Part shown: piece after piece, positions 42,170 to 50,524 of the stretch
How the letters are laid out: every line of letters starts with the position of its first letter
How positions within the stretch are numbered: the first letter of the stretch is position 1
Origin: Lachnoclostridium sp.
Lineage (GTDB): Bacteria; Bacteroidota; Bacteroidia; Bacteroidales; Muribaculaceae
Length of the DNA: 64,000 bases
Assembly (NCBI GenBank): GCA_023667185.1
Contig: JAMPAP010000001.1
Location: 255,740-319,739 of the forward strand
Direction of reading: 5' to 3'
The notes under the pieces: model-generated
Database searches by the model: none
Told to the model about the DNA's origin: nothing
What the model saw: the letters and a program-made list of their open reading frames with translations, nothing else
Program-made: the position numbers and the translations under genes

Positions 42170-43960
42170 ATGAAACCTTTCGTTAAGCTGACACATTTTC
42201 TATTGTTCGTCGTTGCCGCGCTCGGCTTAGTCGCGTGCTCAGGTCACGATGAGCCTTCTGCCGGCTACGATGATATATCCTCTGAGGCATCTTGCGCGCT
42301 TCAATTCTATATTGACGCCGGCTCAGGAAGCTCCTTGCAGTCACGCGGCACATATCCCGATGATTTTGAGGCCGGTGAGGGCAACGAAAACTATATCGAC
42401 ATAGCCGATGACGATTACTCGATAGCGCTTTTCACGGCTGACAACCGCCTGATCGCCTCGATCGACAATTCGGCCGTCGAGATAGTGCCCCTGATTGAGA
42501 ATGACCGCCTCCGCTACAGCCTGAAGTTTGAAGTGACGGCCGACGTGGCCACCACTATCAATGCATCGGGCTCGCTCAAGCTCGTGGTCATGGCCAACTG
42601 GCGCGGCAACTATCCCGCCATTGATGCCACAATGACGCTCGAGCAGCTCTACAACCGCGCTGAAGCCATAGCCTACACGTCGCTCCCCGGCCCGGTGCTC
42701 TCGGCCTCCGACAAGATACCCATGTATGGCGTAAGCCAGTTTAACGGCGTCAACGTGCGCACTGACCATGTATATCTCCTCGGCTCGGTATTCATGCTCC
42801 GCGCCCTGGCCAAGATTGACGTATATGCCGGCCCTGACTCATGGCATCAGATTGAATCAGTGCACCTTACCCGCCATGCCGTAGCCGCTGCACCCATGCC
42901 CGCCGGGGTGCTCCATCAGAATGACTACATCCACTACGACTACGATAGCGACTTCCTCGCCGCGCCCTCTTTCCCGGCCGCGTGGGGCAACTCGGTTTTT
43001 GAATCCACCGCCGAGGTGGAGCTGCTTGACAATGGTCACGGCCATTTCACAGGATATGTGCCGGAGTTTAACAACCGCGTCCGCCGGAGTGACGACCTGC
43101 GCGCACGGCTGAAAGTCAAGTTTGTTGACCGTCATGACATTGACTATGTTGACTTCAAATATTACAACGATCCAGCGCCCGGATGCGCCGTGGGTGAGCC
43201 CTTTGACATCCTGCGCAACAACTGGTACCGCTTCTCGCTCACCAAGAGCAAATATGGCTGGGTGAACGTCGAAGTCAACATCATCCCTTACAGCGAGGTA
43301 GAGCTCGACCCCGAATTCGGCCTCGAGCGTGACCCCATCAACGGTTGGCTCGTGCTCCGCTATGACAACGGCATCCTGCTCGGGTTTTACGACCAGACTG
43401 ACCGCCTGTATTACGACTCTGACCGCCAGCTCATCACATTTTCCGTAGAGGATAGCCACTACATCCGCGTAGTGGACTATGAAGGCAACTTCGCCTGGTT
43501 TTTTGACGCCGAGCACTGCACTCTGCTCAAGGAGGACAAGGTCACACCCGCCGATGTGGAGGTGAACCCTGACACCCACCTCGTGGTCTACCGTAACTCT
43601 GACGGCCGCGTGATGTACTACCTGAACCCCTACTCACTCGTAGTCCACAACATCAGCGGCGTGGAAATGGTGTTTGAGCGCCTGCAGTTCACCGAGGCCC
43701 GCAAGCGTTTCCGCGACGTGGACGAGCAGACCATCCTGATGTTTGACGCCGTGTCAGGCACGCTCTATGACAACGACGAGAACAAAATCTCGCTCCCGCG
43801 TGACCCCTCTAACCCCAACCGTGTCATAATCTACAACCGCGACGGCAGCTTCTACTGCTACTACAACCTCGTATCAGGCATCTTCCGTGACATCAACGAG
43901 AATGCCATCTCTAATCCTTTCGTTCTCTCACCTTACGATAACGATTATTCCTATGAATAA
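42170..43960 (+). CDS. fimbrillin-like lipoprotein, module copy 2
   Basis: A 596-residue lipoprotein (lipobox LVAC near 23). Parallel to the protein at 36574: GNENYIDIADDDYSIALF, LKLVVMANWRGNYP, KIPMYGVSQFNGV, VFMLRALAKIDVY, EPFDILRNNWYRFSL. The C-terminal third has three YD-like repeats (LVVYRNSDGRVMYYLN, ILMFDAVSGTLYDND, VIIYNRDGSFYCYYN). It overlaps the next gene by 8 bases, so the pair is translationally linked. Accessory fimbrial subunit by context. Confidence 0.75.
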   Translation: MKPFVKLTHFLLFVVAALGLVACSGHDEPSAGYDDISSEASCALQFYIDAGSGSSLQSRGTYPDDFEAGEGNENYIDIADDDYSIALFTADNRLIASIDNSAVEIVPLIENDRLRYSLKFEVTADVATTINASGSLKLVVMANWRGNYPAIDATMTLEQLYNRAEAIAYTSLPGPVLSASDKIPMYGVSQFNGVNVRTDHVYLLGSVFMLRALAKIDVYAGPDSWHQIESVHLTRHAVAAAPMPAGVLHQNDYIHYDYDSDFLAAPSFPAAWGNSVFESTAEVELLDNGHGHFTGYVPEFNNRVRRSDDLRARLKVKFVDRHDIDYVDFKYYNDPAPGCAVGEPFDILRNNWYRFSLTKSKYGWVNVEVNIIPYSEVELDPEFGLERDPINGWLVLRYDNGILLGFYDQTDRLYYDSDRQLITFSVEDSHYIRVVDYEGNFAWFFDAEHCTLLKEDKVTPADVEVNPDTHLVVYRNSDGRVMYYLNPYSLVVHNISGVEMVFERLQFTEARKRFRDVDEQTILMFDAVSGTLYDNDENKISLPRDPSNPNRVIIYNRDGSFYCYYNLVSGIFRDINENAISNPFVLSPYDNDYSYE

Positions 43961-46900
43961 GACACTTCTCTATATACTGCTCTCAATCTTCACCGCGGTG
44001 GCCCTGTCATCGTGCCGCGATGACATTGACTTCCGTCAGATGGGTGTCATTCCCGAAGGCAACACCATCGTCTCTTCAGAAATCAACTTCATGCCCATGA
44101 CCGAGGCCTCGCTCGAGCAGGGCGAAAGCCGTGCCACCGTAGCGCCTCCGGGCAACGGGTTCAACGAGCTTACTGATATGTGTGTCCTCCTCTATCGCCA
44201 GGACCGCTCTCTTTACCGCATTATATCCTACGACCAGTTTCAGGATACCGCAATCGACGACGAGACCCGCCGTGACCCTGACGCTGACAATGGCATCTCG
44301 GCCGAGTCAATGACCAAGAAGGCTACTTTCAAGATGGATGTGCCCTTCGGACGTTATTATATATATGTAGTGGCCAACCTTGGCCGCTGGGGCACCACCG
44401 CAGCGCCCACCACCACTACCCTCCACGAGCTCGAGACCACCTACGCCGACGAGATCGGCACCATCGAGGATCTCAAAGCCATTCAGCTCACCTGGGATCC
44501 CTCCAACTATCGCAACAACCGTCAGATGATCGGCCCGATGACTCTCTCGCGCGACACCCGCACCGAGAGCCTCGTCACCATCGACCGTGACGGCATGCAG
44601 CTCTACGCCTGGGTAAAGCGCGTGGCCTCGAAGGTGACCATCGACTTTGACGGCTCGGGCCTCCGCAAGGATATCCGCGTGTATTTCCATAAGGCTACCA
44701 TCCGCGACATCCCCCGCACTGCCCCCCTTGCCAACGCCAACACCATCAAGAGCGACGAGGATCTCGACCCGCTCAGCTCCCATCACCTCGACTACGGCAT
44801 CGGCGACGACTACGAGAAGTGGCCCTACGTCACCTGCGACGCGCCGCAGATACGCAAGTCGGTCAACGGCGGTATGATCCCCTCTCATGCCGAGGATGCC
44901 TACGCCCTCTATTTCTATGAAAACCAGCAGGGCGACTTCCGTAACGACCCCCAGAAGGAGAAGTACGACAAACGCCAGTATGCCTCCATCACCGAGACCG
45001 TGCTCAACAGCCACGATGTCAAGGACAACGTGCCCTACGGCACCTACATCGAAGTGGAGGGCTACTACGTGTCACGCGCCCACAACAATGTGTCAAACGG
45101 CCGCATCCGCTACCGTTTCATGCTCGGCCGCGACATCACCTACGACTTTAACGCTGACCGCAACACCCACTATAAGCTGACGATGCACTTCCGCGGAAAC
45201 GCCAACGACATCGACTGGCATATCGACTACGATGAAGATTTCCCCGATATCTTCACCCCCGATATCTACTATATCTCTAACATCTACAACCGTAAGATGG
45301 TGATGCCCGTGCGCGTCAACGAGGGCTCTTCCTATAAGCTCGTCAGCCTCGAAAGCGAGGTGCTCGCCAACAACTGGGCGCCCTCTGACCCGAAATGGAA
45401 CACACGCCCCGTGCCCGACGGCAAGAACTATCGCTTCACATGGAACACCACTTACTGGCTCTCCCACAAGATCGCCCGCCCGGCCGACCTCGCCAACGAG
45501 GAGTCTCACCCCGAGATCGAGGATGAAGTCTACCTCTCTTACAACAAGGATATCTACCATGGCTTCCTCTCCATGCGCAACACCCACAACATGGTCATCC
45601 TCGAGGATGCATCGTCAGCCAAAGACTCGCTGATGATCAGAACTTACTGGGAACAACACAACCTTGGCAAACGCACCTACACCATCCCGTCAGACGACGG
45701 CGTGTCAAGCTACGACTCCGATGCCGGCGACGGCGCCTACGAGGTGGAGCGCAACGATTCCACTCTGATATTCAACGTCCCCTTCTACACCCGCGAGAAG
45801 CAGATGTCGCCTTACCTTGCCTGGACCGGCAACAACCCCTACCCATACCCGCGTCATGCCGTGGTGCGCTTCACCGCCACATTCCGCGACCTCAATGGCC
45901 AGCTCATCTACCGCCGCAAACGCGTGATCATAGAGCAGGTGGTACGTGCCGAAAACCCTAAAGCCATCTGGCGCAGCCACGACAACGACGAGGAGTTTGA
46001 AGTTGTGCTCATGGAGCGCGACATCAACGACGTCGACCGCTTTGTCCCCTACGTTTCCGACGGCCCATGGCGTGCCGAAATCGTGGGCGACAACAGTAAC
46101 TGGATCCGCATCAACGGTAGCGTAAAGACCGTCTACGGTGCTGACGGCGACGAAATCCGATTCACCTTCAAGCCGACAGGTACAATCTCCGCTGACCGTA
46201 TCCGCACCGGAGGTATCCGCATCTACTACAACAATTATACCTGCGTCCACCTCATCCCCGTCCGCCAAGGCTACGCCCCGGCTCAGATCCCGGGCAGCGA
46301 CACCAAGTGGGTGTCTTACGCCATGTACCGTAAAGGGGAGTTTACCAAGTCGCCCCTCGACCCCGGCTCCTACTTCCGCTGGGGAAACCTCAACCAGCCC
46401 ATCGCCGAGGAAAACAACAACACCTACCCTCTCGGTGTAAACGTCGGCTCTGGCAACCTCAAGCTCGCAGGTGGCGGCACCGTGAGGTGGGACAATATGT
46501 CGCCGAGATACTACCGTGCAGGTTCACATACGAAAGATACAATCATAGACGGCAAACACTACACCCTTAACTACATTAACTACCGCTCAAGCGCGTATCC
46601 CTACCGCATATCGCCGGGAATCGACGACTTCGGCAGCGTCAAGGTTAATGGTAAGACCTACCATGTAGCTGAATATGATGACTATATGCATCTGCTCAAC
46701 AACTGCGAGATGGCCTACGGTGTGCTCTATGCCGACGGCGCGACAAAAACCGCTGATAACACCACTGATGCCTTCGGTTTTTGGGATCCCAACAACACTA
46801 TCACCCGTCAGGAGCGTGGTATGCGCGGCGCCATCTGCTATGCCTTCAACACTGACTTAGGCTATGGCAACGCCGAACAGGTATTCTTCCCAATCGGTGT

Positions 46901-47237
46901 CGCAGGCCATGGCCGACGCAAAGCGTATTACCTCGAGGGGACACAAAAAGGTACACTCCGATATGGAGACGTCCATGATCCCGTCACCCAGTCAAACGGC
47001 GACCCCCGCGTCATGATTTACGACCTTAACCAGACCGAAGGTGCCATGTACTGGCTCCGTCGCGGACGCCGTGGAGGCCACCTCGAAGGCTCCAACGCCT
47101 ATCCCGCCTACTCATGGGATATCAACTACTACACCTACGCCTTCGGCTCCTACCACTGGAACAACTTCTCATCAGGCGACTCCAACGGCCCCACCCGCGG
47201 CTCCGACGCCCTCTTCATCAAGTGGGTCGAGGAATAA
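43953..47237 (+). CDS. DUF4906-type large fimbrial accessory/tip protein, module copy 2
   Basis: A 1094-residue lipoprotein; I start at ATG 43953 because it gives a clean signal peptide (MNKTLLYILLSIFTAVALSSC), while the in-frame start at 43887 would put 22 odd residues in front. Order of parts as in copy 1: fimbrillin-like start, THYKLTMHFRGNANDIDWHIDY near 410-430, BACON-like segment (GPWRAEIVGDNSNWIRING ... VHLIPVRQGYAP) near 700-780, and the variable C-terminal third with conserved blocks PLDPGSYFRWGN, AYGVLYADGAT, FFPIGVAGHGRRKA, SWDINYYTYAF. Likely an alternative tip adhesin. Confidence 0.78.
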   Translation: MNKTLLYILLSIFTAVALSSCRDDIDFRQMGVIPEGNTIVSSEINFMPMTEASLEQGESRATVAPPGNGFNELTDMCVLLYRQDRSLYRIISYDQFQDTAIDDETRRDPDADNGISAESMTKKATFKMDVPFGRYYIYVVANLGRWGTTAAPTTTTLHELETTYADEIGTIEDLKAIQLTWDPSNYRNNRQMIGPMTLSRDTRTESLVTIDRDGMQLYAWVKRVASKVTIDFDGSGLRKDIRVYFHKATIRDIPRTAPLANANTIKSDEDLDPLSSHHLDYGIGDDYEKWPYVTCDAPQIRKSVNGGMIPSHAEDAYALYFYENQQGDFRNDPQKEKYDKRQYASITETVLNSHDVKDNVPYGTYIEVEGYYVSRAHNNVSNGRIRYRFMLGRDITYDFNADRNTHYKLTMHFRGNANDIDWHIDYDEDFPDIFTPDIYYISNIYNRKMVMPVRVNEGSSYKLVSLESEVLANNWAPSDPKWNTRPVPDGKNYRFTWNTTYWLSHKIARPADLANEESHPEIEDEVYLSYNKDIYHGFLSMRNTHNMVILEDASSAKDSLMIRTYWEQHNLGKRTYTIPSDDGVSSYDSDAGDGAYEVERNDSTLIFNVPFYTREKQMSPYLAWTGNNPYPYPRHAVVRFTATFRDLNGQLIYRRKRVIIEQVVRAENPKAIWRSHDNDEEFEVVLMERDINDVDRFVPYVSDGPWRAEIVGDNSNWIRINGSVKTVYGADGDEIRFTFKPTGTISADRIRTGGIRIYYNNYTCVHLIPVRQGYAPAQIPGSDTKWVSYAMYRKGEFTKSPLDPGSYFRWGNLNQPIAEENNNTYPLGVNVGSGNLKLAGGGTVRWDNMSPRYYRAGSHTKDTIIDGKHYTLNYINYRSSAYPYRISPGIDDFGSVKVNGKTYHVAEYDDYMHLLNNCEMAYGVLYADGATKTADNTTDAFGFWDPNNTITRQERGMRGAICYAFNTDLGYGNAEQVFFPIGVAGHGRRKAYYLEGTQKGTLRYGDVHDPVTQSNGDPRVMIYDLNQTEGAMYWLRRGRRGGHLEGSNAYPAYSWDINYYTYAFGSYHWNNFSSGDSNGPTRGSDALFIKWVEE

Positions 47238-47320
47238 CCCCCGATGACTCATACTGTGGTTGCGACAAAATTACAACAATACCTTTTATGCGCACGACCA
47301 TCATGGCATGACCATTCATT

Positions 47321-47482
47321 TAGTAAGCATTAAAAAATAACTTGGGACAAATGCGCTGGTATATTCGAGAATATTTGACAATGCCAATAAGGGAGTGTAG
47401 CGAGCTACATGACTGCCGGGCATTCGTCAAAGATTCCGAATAGACCAAGCAGGTGTCCCTATTTATTTTTTAATGATTACTT
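47321..47482. repeat. 158-nt imperfect hairpin element (MITE-like or structured RNA)
   Basis: Two arms of about 65 bases pair across a short centre. Matching blocks in order: CATTAAAAAATAA (47328-47340) with TTATTTTTTAATG (47463-47475); GGGACA with TGTCCC; TATTCG with CGAATA; TTTGAC with GTCAAA; AATGCC with GGCATT; and a central TGTAGC-GA-GCTACA. No coding frame. It begins 84 bases after the last fimbrial gene. Confidence 0.8.
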
Positions 47483-47514
47483 AGTCCGGTAGGATCTTGA
47501 TACAATGCTGTTAA

Positions 47515-47640
47515 CTTAGCATCGAAAGAGGCGCGGAGCGCCGATGTTATCAGTCACCGCTATAGCGCTTCGCCTTGGCGAAGCCCCCCCACCCGGAGCT
47601 TTAATGCTATAAACTAAGCATCGAAAGAGGCTCGGAGAGC
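47515..47640. repeat. direct repeat pair carrying GGCKCGGAGMGCC hairpins
   Basis: AGCATCGAAAGAGGC occurs at 47518-47532 and again at 47617-47631, each running into a hairpin (GGCGCGGAGCGCC at 47530, GGCTCGGAGAGCC at 47629) and then CGA(T/G)GTT. Between them lie a further hairpin (TAGCGCTTCGCCTTGGCGAAGC) and a C run. Confidence 0.8.
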
Positions 47641-47829
47641 CGAGGTTGTCGGAAACCCCACATTTATGTGGGGAAAGGGATATCTCTCTTATATTGAGGC
47701 TCGGAGAGCCGAGGTTGTGGTAACGGCTAATTCATTACCACAACATCGCCTCTCCGAGGCTCAATTGTCTGAGCATCAGTCTTTCCCCACATAAATGTGG
47801 GGTTTCCGACAACCCCGGCTCTCCGAGCC
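47629..47829. repeat. nested palindrome of about 200 bp
   Basis: The left outer arm (47629-47677: GGCTCGGAGAGCC, then GAGGTTGTCGGAAACCCC, then the palindrome CCCCACATTTATGTGGGG) is the reverse complement of the right outer arm (47781-47829). Inside it a second inverted repeat pairs ATTGAGGCTCGGAGAG (47693-47708) and GGTTGTGGTAA with TTACCACAAC and CTCTCCGAGGCTCAAT (47750-47765). The whole can fold into one long cruciform or RNA hairpin. Confidence 0.85.
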
Positions 47830-47963
47830 TCCTTCGATGCTGTCTTGACAGCAATAACATATATGTGGGCTGCTCTTACCCTCGGCTCTCCGAGCCTTCT
47901 TCGATGCTATCTTGACAGCATTAACATATATGTGGGCTGCTCTCACCCTCGGCGCTCCACGCC
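47830..47963. repeat. 67-bp tandem duplication
   Basis: Two units, 47830-47896 and 47897-47963, share TCGATGCT, TCTTGACAGCA, the palindrome ACATATATGT and GGGCTGCTCT, and each ends in a GGCKCTCCnMGCC hairpin. Differences are few. TCGATGCT is the reverse complement of the AGCATCGA in the repeat pair at 47515-47640. Confidence 0.85.
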
Positions 47964-48180
47964 TCCTTATATGCAATATATCACGCCCGCCCCGCAAAAG
48001 TGTAATCTCCATCATCTAAGACATTGAAATACATCCGCTTTCGCTGCGGGCGTAATGTATCACGCCCGCCCCGCCATCCCCGCCTGAGGGCCGCGTCCCC
48101 AACATGGAGACATATTCCCCCTTGCCATTTTTCACCGCCCGGCTGAAATTTCCTTAATTTTTTCCACAAAATTTAAAGAA
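47964..48180. other. non-coding stretch with 17-bp direct repeat
   Basis: TATCACGCCCGCCCCGC occurs at 47979-47995 and 48058-48074. The rest of the gap up to the promoter at 48197 shows no gene. With the elements above this completes the 984-base gene-free interval 47238-48221. Confidence 0.7.
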
Positions 48181-48196
48181 ATTTCATTTTTTTCGT

Positions 48197-48204
48197 TACC
48201 TTTG
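48197..48204 (+). promoter_or_regulatory. candidate -7 element TACCTTTG
   Basis: TACCTTTG lies 17 bases before the ATG at 48222, giving a leader of about 12 nt for the coiled-coil protein-zapA-rny set. The upstream sequence is AT-rich without a clear -33 TTTG. Confidence 0.5.
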
Positions 48205-48221
48205 TAGAAATTTGGATATGA

Positions 48222-48518
48222 ATGGACGAAGATAGCTTCAAGAGTCGCGTAGACCGCATTAAGGTCAAGGCCGATTTGCTGACCTCAAGATACCGGTCAG
48301 AGCTCGACCGGAGGCTACAGGCTCAAGCCCGCGTAGCCGAGCTCGAAGCCGAAGTCGCTCGACAACAGAGCATCATCCGCCACCTTGAGCTTTCAGTCGA
48401 AGAGCTCCGCGTGGCATCAGTGCTGACTCCTGACCATGGCGACGTTGAAGCTACAAGAGCATTCCTCTCCGGATTAGTGCGAGAAATCGATAAGTGCATC
48501 GCTATACTAAGCATCTGA
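48222..48518 (+). CDS. small coiled-coil protein next to zapA
   Basis: A 98-residue soluble protein, almost entirely helical, with a coiled coil over about residues 20-65 (heptad pattern in ELDRRLQAQARVAELEAEVARQQ). Not recognised as a named family. It lies 4 bases before zapA and behind the promoter, the place where in other Bacteroidota a similar small protein occurs. A ZapB-like role in division is possible from size, coiled coil and position, but there is no sequence proof. Confidence 0.75.
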   Translation: MDEDSFKSRVDRIKVKADLLTSRYRSELDRRLQAQARVAELEAEVARQQSIIRHLELSVEELRVASVLTPDHGDVEATRAFLSGLVREIDKCIAILSI

Positions 48519-48522
48519 TGCA

Positions 48523-48825
48523 ATGAATGATAAACTCAAAATAACAATACGCATCGCCAATCTGCCCCCTATGCGAATCAATATCGCGCCGGAGGAGGAG
48601 GTTGCCGCCAGGACGGCGCAGAAAAACGTCAACCTGTTGTGGGAACGATGGAGCGAGCGTTTCAACGATAAATCTCCCGGTGAGATCATGGGTATGGTGG
48701 CCTACCGCTTCGCCCAGATGTATTACACCGCCGAGGCTCAGATGAGCGAATTGACCACAGCGGTCGATGACCTCGAATCGACGCTCGACAGTTTGTTACT
48801 TGAAGGCGACGGAAACCGCAGCTGA
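48523..48825 (+). CDS. zapA: cell division protein ZapA
   Basis: A 100-residue ZapA protein, which binds and bundles FtsZ filaments at the division site. The N-terminal strand pair (LKITIRIANLPPMRINIAPEEE) and the following long helices (ARTAQKNVNLLWERWSERF, MMGMVAYRFAQMYY-like) match the fold. It forms a unit with the coiled-coil gene upstream; a strong terminator follows. Confidence 0.85.
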   Translation: MNDKLKITIRIANLPPMRINIAPEEEVAARTAQKNVNLLWERWSERFNDKSPGEIMGMVAYRFAQMYYTAEAQMSELTTAVDDLESTLDSLLLEGDGNRS

Positions 48826-48863
48826 AGAGTCAGCAGCAACATCCCCGCCCGCTACGATTGTTT

Positions 48864-48920
48864 CGCACTACCACGGCCGCAGCCCCAAAGGTTGCCGTGA
48901 CGGTAGCGCGATATTTTTTT
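48864..48920 (+). terminator. rho-independent terminator after zapA
   Basis: CTACC-ACGGC (48868-48877) pairs with GCCGT...GGTAG (48894-48906), with an outer CGC/GCG, followed by seven T (48914-48920). It lies between zapA and rny. Confidence 0.75.
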
Positions 48921-48970
48921 GAATTAACTTTTTAACTCTATAACTCTTTAACTCTCTTATAACTAACAAT

Positions 48971-50512
48971 ATGGAATATCTAATCTATACGCTTGCCGCC
49001 GTCGTAGGCGCTGCCTTAGGATGTATCATCCTGGTGGCTGTACAGCGCGCCACAGCAAGCTCCAAAGCCAAGTCAATTGTCGACGACGCTACCCGCGAAG
49101 CTGACGTCATCATGAAGGATAAGCTCCTCGAAGCCAAGGAGGAAGCTCTCAAAATCCAGAACGATGCCGAGCGTCAGGCCAACCAGCGTCTGCAGCGCGT
49201 GCAGAACGAGGAGAATAAGATCAAGCAGCGCCAGCAGCAGCTCAACCAGCAGCAGAGCGAAAACGCCCGTGCACGCAATGAGAATGAGACTACCCGTCAG
49301 GCTCTCGAGTCGCAGCAGGTAGCGCTTGACCAGCGCTCTGAAGAGGTGGATCGTATGCGCCGCCAGGCTCAGGAGACTCTCGAGCATATCTCAGGCCTCT
49401 CAAGCGAGGAAGCCAAGGAGAAGCTCATCGAGTCGCTCCGCGACGAGGCTAAGTCACAGGCCGCTTCGTATATCAACGATATCATGGACGAGGCTAAAAT
49501 GACTGCCAACAAGGAGGCTAAGCGCATCGTAATCCAGTCAATACAGCGTCTGGCCACTGAAACCGCCATCGAAAACTCTGTCACAGTATTTCATATTGAC
49601 AGCGATGAGATCAAGGGCCGCATCATAGGCCGCGAAGGCCGCAACATACGCGCCCTCGAGGCTGCAACAGGCATCGAAATCATCGTCGATGATACCCCCG
49701 AGGCTATCGTGCTCTCAGGCTTTGACCCCGTGCGCCGCGAAATCGCCCGTCTGGCCCTGCATCAGCTCGTGGCCGATGGCCGCATCCACCCTGCCCGCAT
49801 CGAGGAGGTGGTGGCTAAGGTGCGCAAGCAGATCGAGGAGGAGATCGTCGAGACCGGTAAACGTACTGCCATCGACCTCGGTATCCATGGTCTGCACCCT
49901 GACCTGATACGCCTCGTAGGTAAGATGAAATACCGCTCATCTTACGGCCAGAACCTCCTGCAACACTCTCGCGAGACAGCCAACCTCTGCGCCATCATGG
50001 CCTCAGAGCTCGGCCTTAATCCCAAGAAGGCACGCCGCGCCGGCTTGCTCCACGATATAGGCAAGGTGCCTGACGAGGAGCCCGAACTCCCCCACGCTCT
50101 GCTCGGCATGAAGCTCGCTGAAAAGTATAAGGAGAAGCCCGAAATCTGCAACGCCATAGGTGCTCACCATGATGAAATAGAGCAGACCTCGCTCCTGGCC
50201 CCCATCGTTCAGGTGTGTGACGCCATCTCCGGCGCCCGCCCCGGCGCCCGCCGCGAAATCGTAGAGGCTTACATCAAGCGCCTCAACGACCTCGAGCAGC
50301 TCGCTCTCTCTTATCCCGGCGTTATCAAGACATACGCCATCCAGGCCGGCCGTGAGCTCCGCGTCATAGTCGGCGCTGACAAGATTGACGATGTAGAGAC
50401 CGAAAAACTGTCGTCAGAAATCGCGCGCCGCATTCAGGATGAGATGACATATCCCGGACAGGTGAAAATCACCGTTATCCGCGAGACTCGCTCCGTCAGC
50501 TTCGCAAAATAA
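48971..50512 (+). CDS. rny: ribonuclease Y
   Basis: A 513-residue membrane-bound endoribonuclease starting mRNA decay. N-terminal membrane helix (residues 3-24), long coiled coil (about 25-190), KH domain ([15 protein letters not shown] near 215) and HD domain ([16 protein letters not shown] near 335; LLHDIGKV with His361-Asp362) are all in order. Length and parts are standard. No promoter of the TAnnTTTG type is evident in the short gap; some read-through from zapA may serve. The PSP1 gene follows 12 bases later. Confidence 0.97.
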   Translation: MEYLIYTLAAVVGAALGCIILVAVQRATASSKAKSIVDDATREADVIMKDKLLEAKEEALKIQNDAERQANQRLQRVQNEENKIKQRQQQLNQQQSENARARNENETTRQALESQQVALDQRSEEVDRMRRQAQETLEHISGLSSEEAKEKLIESLRDEAKSQAASYINDIMDEAKMTANKEAKRIVIQSIQRLATETAIENSVTVFHIDSDEIKGRIIGREGRNIRALEAATGIEIIVDDTPEAIVLSGFDPVRREIARLALHQLVADGRIHPARIEEVVAKVRKQIEEEIVETGKRTAIDLGIHGLHPDLIRLVGKMKYRSSYGQNLLQHSRETANLCAIMASELGLNPKKARRAGLLHDIGKVPDEEPELPHALLGMKLAEKYKEKPEICNAIGAHHDEIEQTSLLAPIVQVCDAISGARPGARREIVEAYIKRLNDLEQLALSYPGVIKTYAIQAGRELRVIVGADKIDDVETEKLSSEIARRIQDEMTYPGQVKITVIRETRSVSFAK

Positions 50513-50524
50513 CCGCCTGCAGCG

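Noticed and set aside
42857..43579. Long reverse-strand frame of 240 codons inside the second fimbrillin-like gene
   Set aside because: Antisense shadow of a strongly C-ending coding frame; residue composition (Val/His/Ala rich) shows no family.
44307..45014. Reverse-strand frame of 235 codons inside the second DUF4906 gene
   Set aside because: Antisense shadow; the forward frame has signal peptide and family blocks.
47776..48027. Short frames on both strands in the palindrome region
   Set aside because: They translate the repeats themselves; no start context and no conserved protein.
47238..48221. Insertion sequence remnant with transposase
   Set aside because: Palindromes and repeats are present but no transposase fragment was recognised in any frame.
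48826..48970. 6S RNA between zapA and rny, by analogy with the zapA-ssrS order in Proteobacteria
   Set aside because: The gap is only 145 bases and the visible structure is a terminator with T7; no long 6S-like bulged stem is seen.
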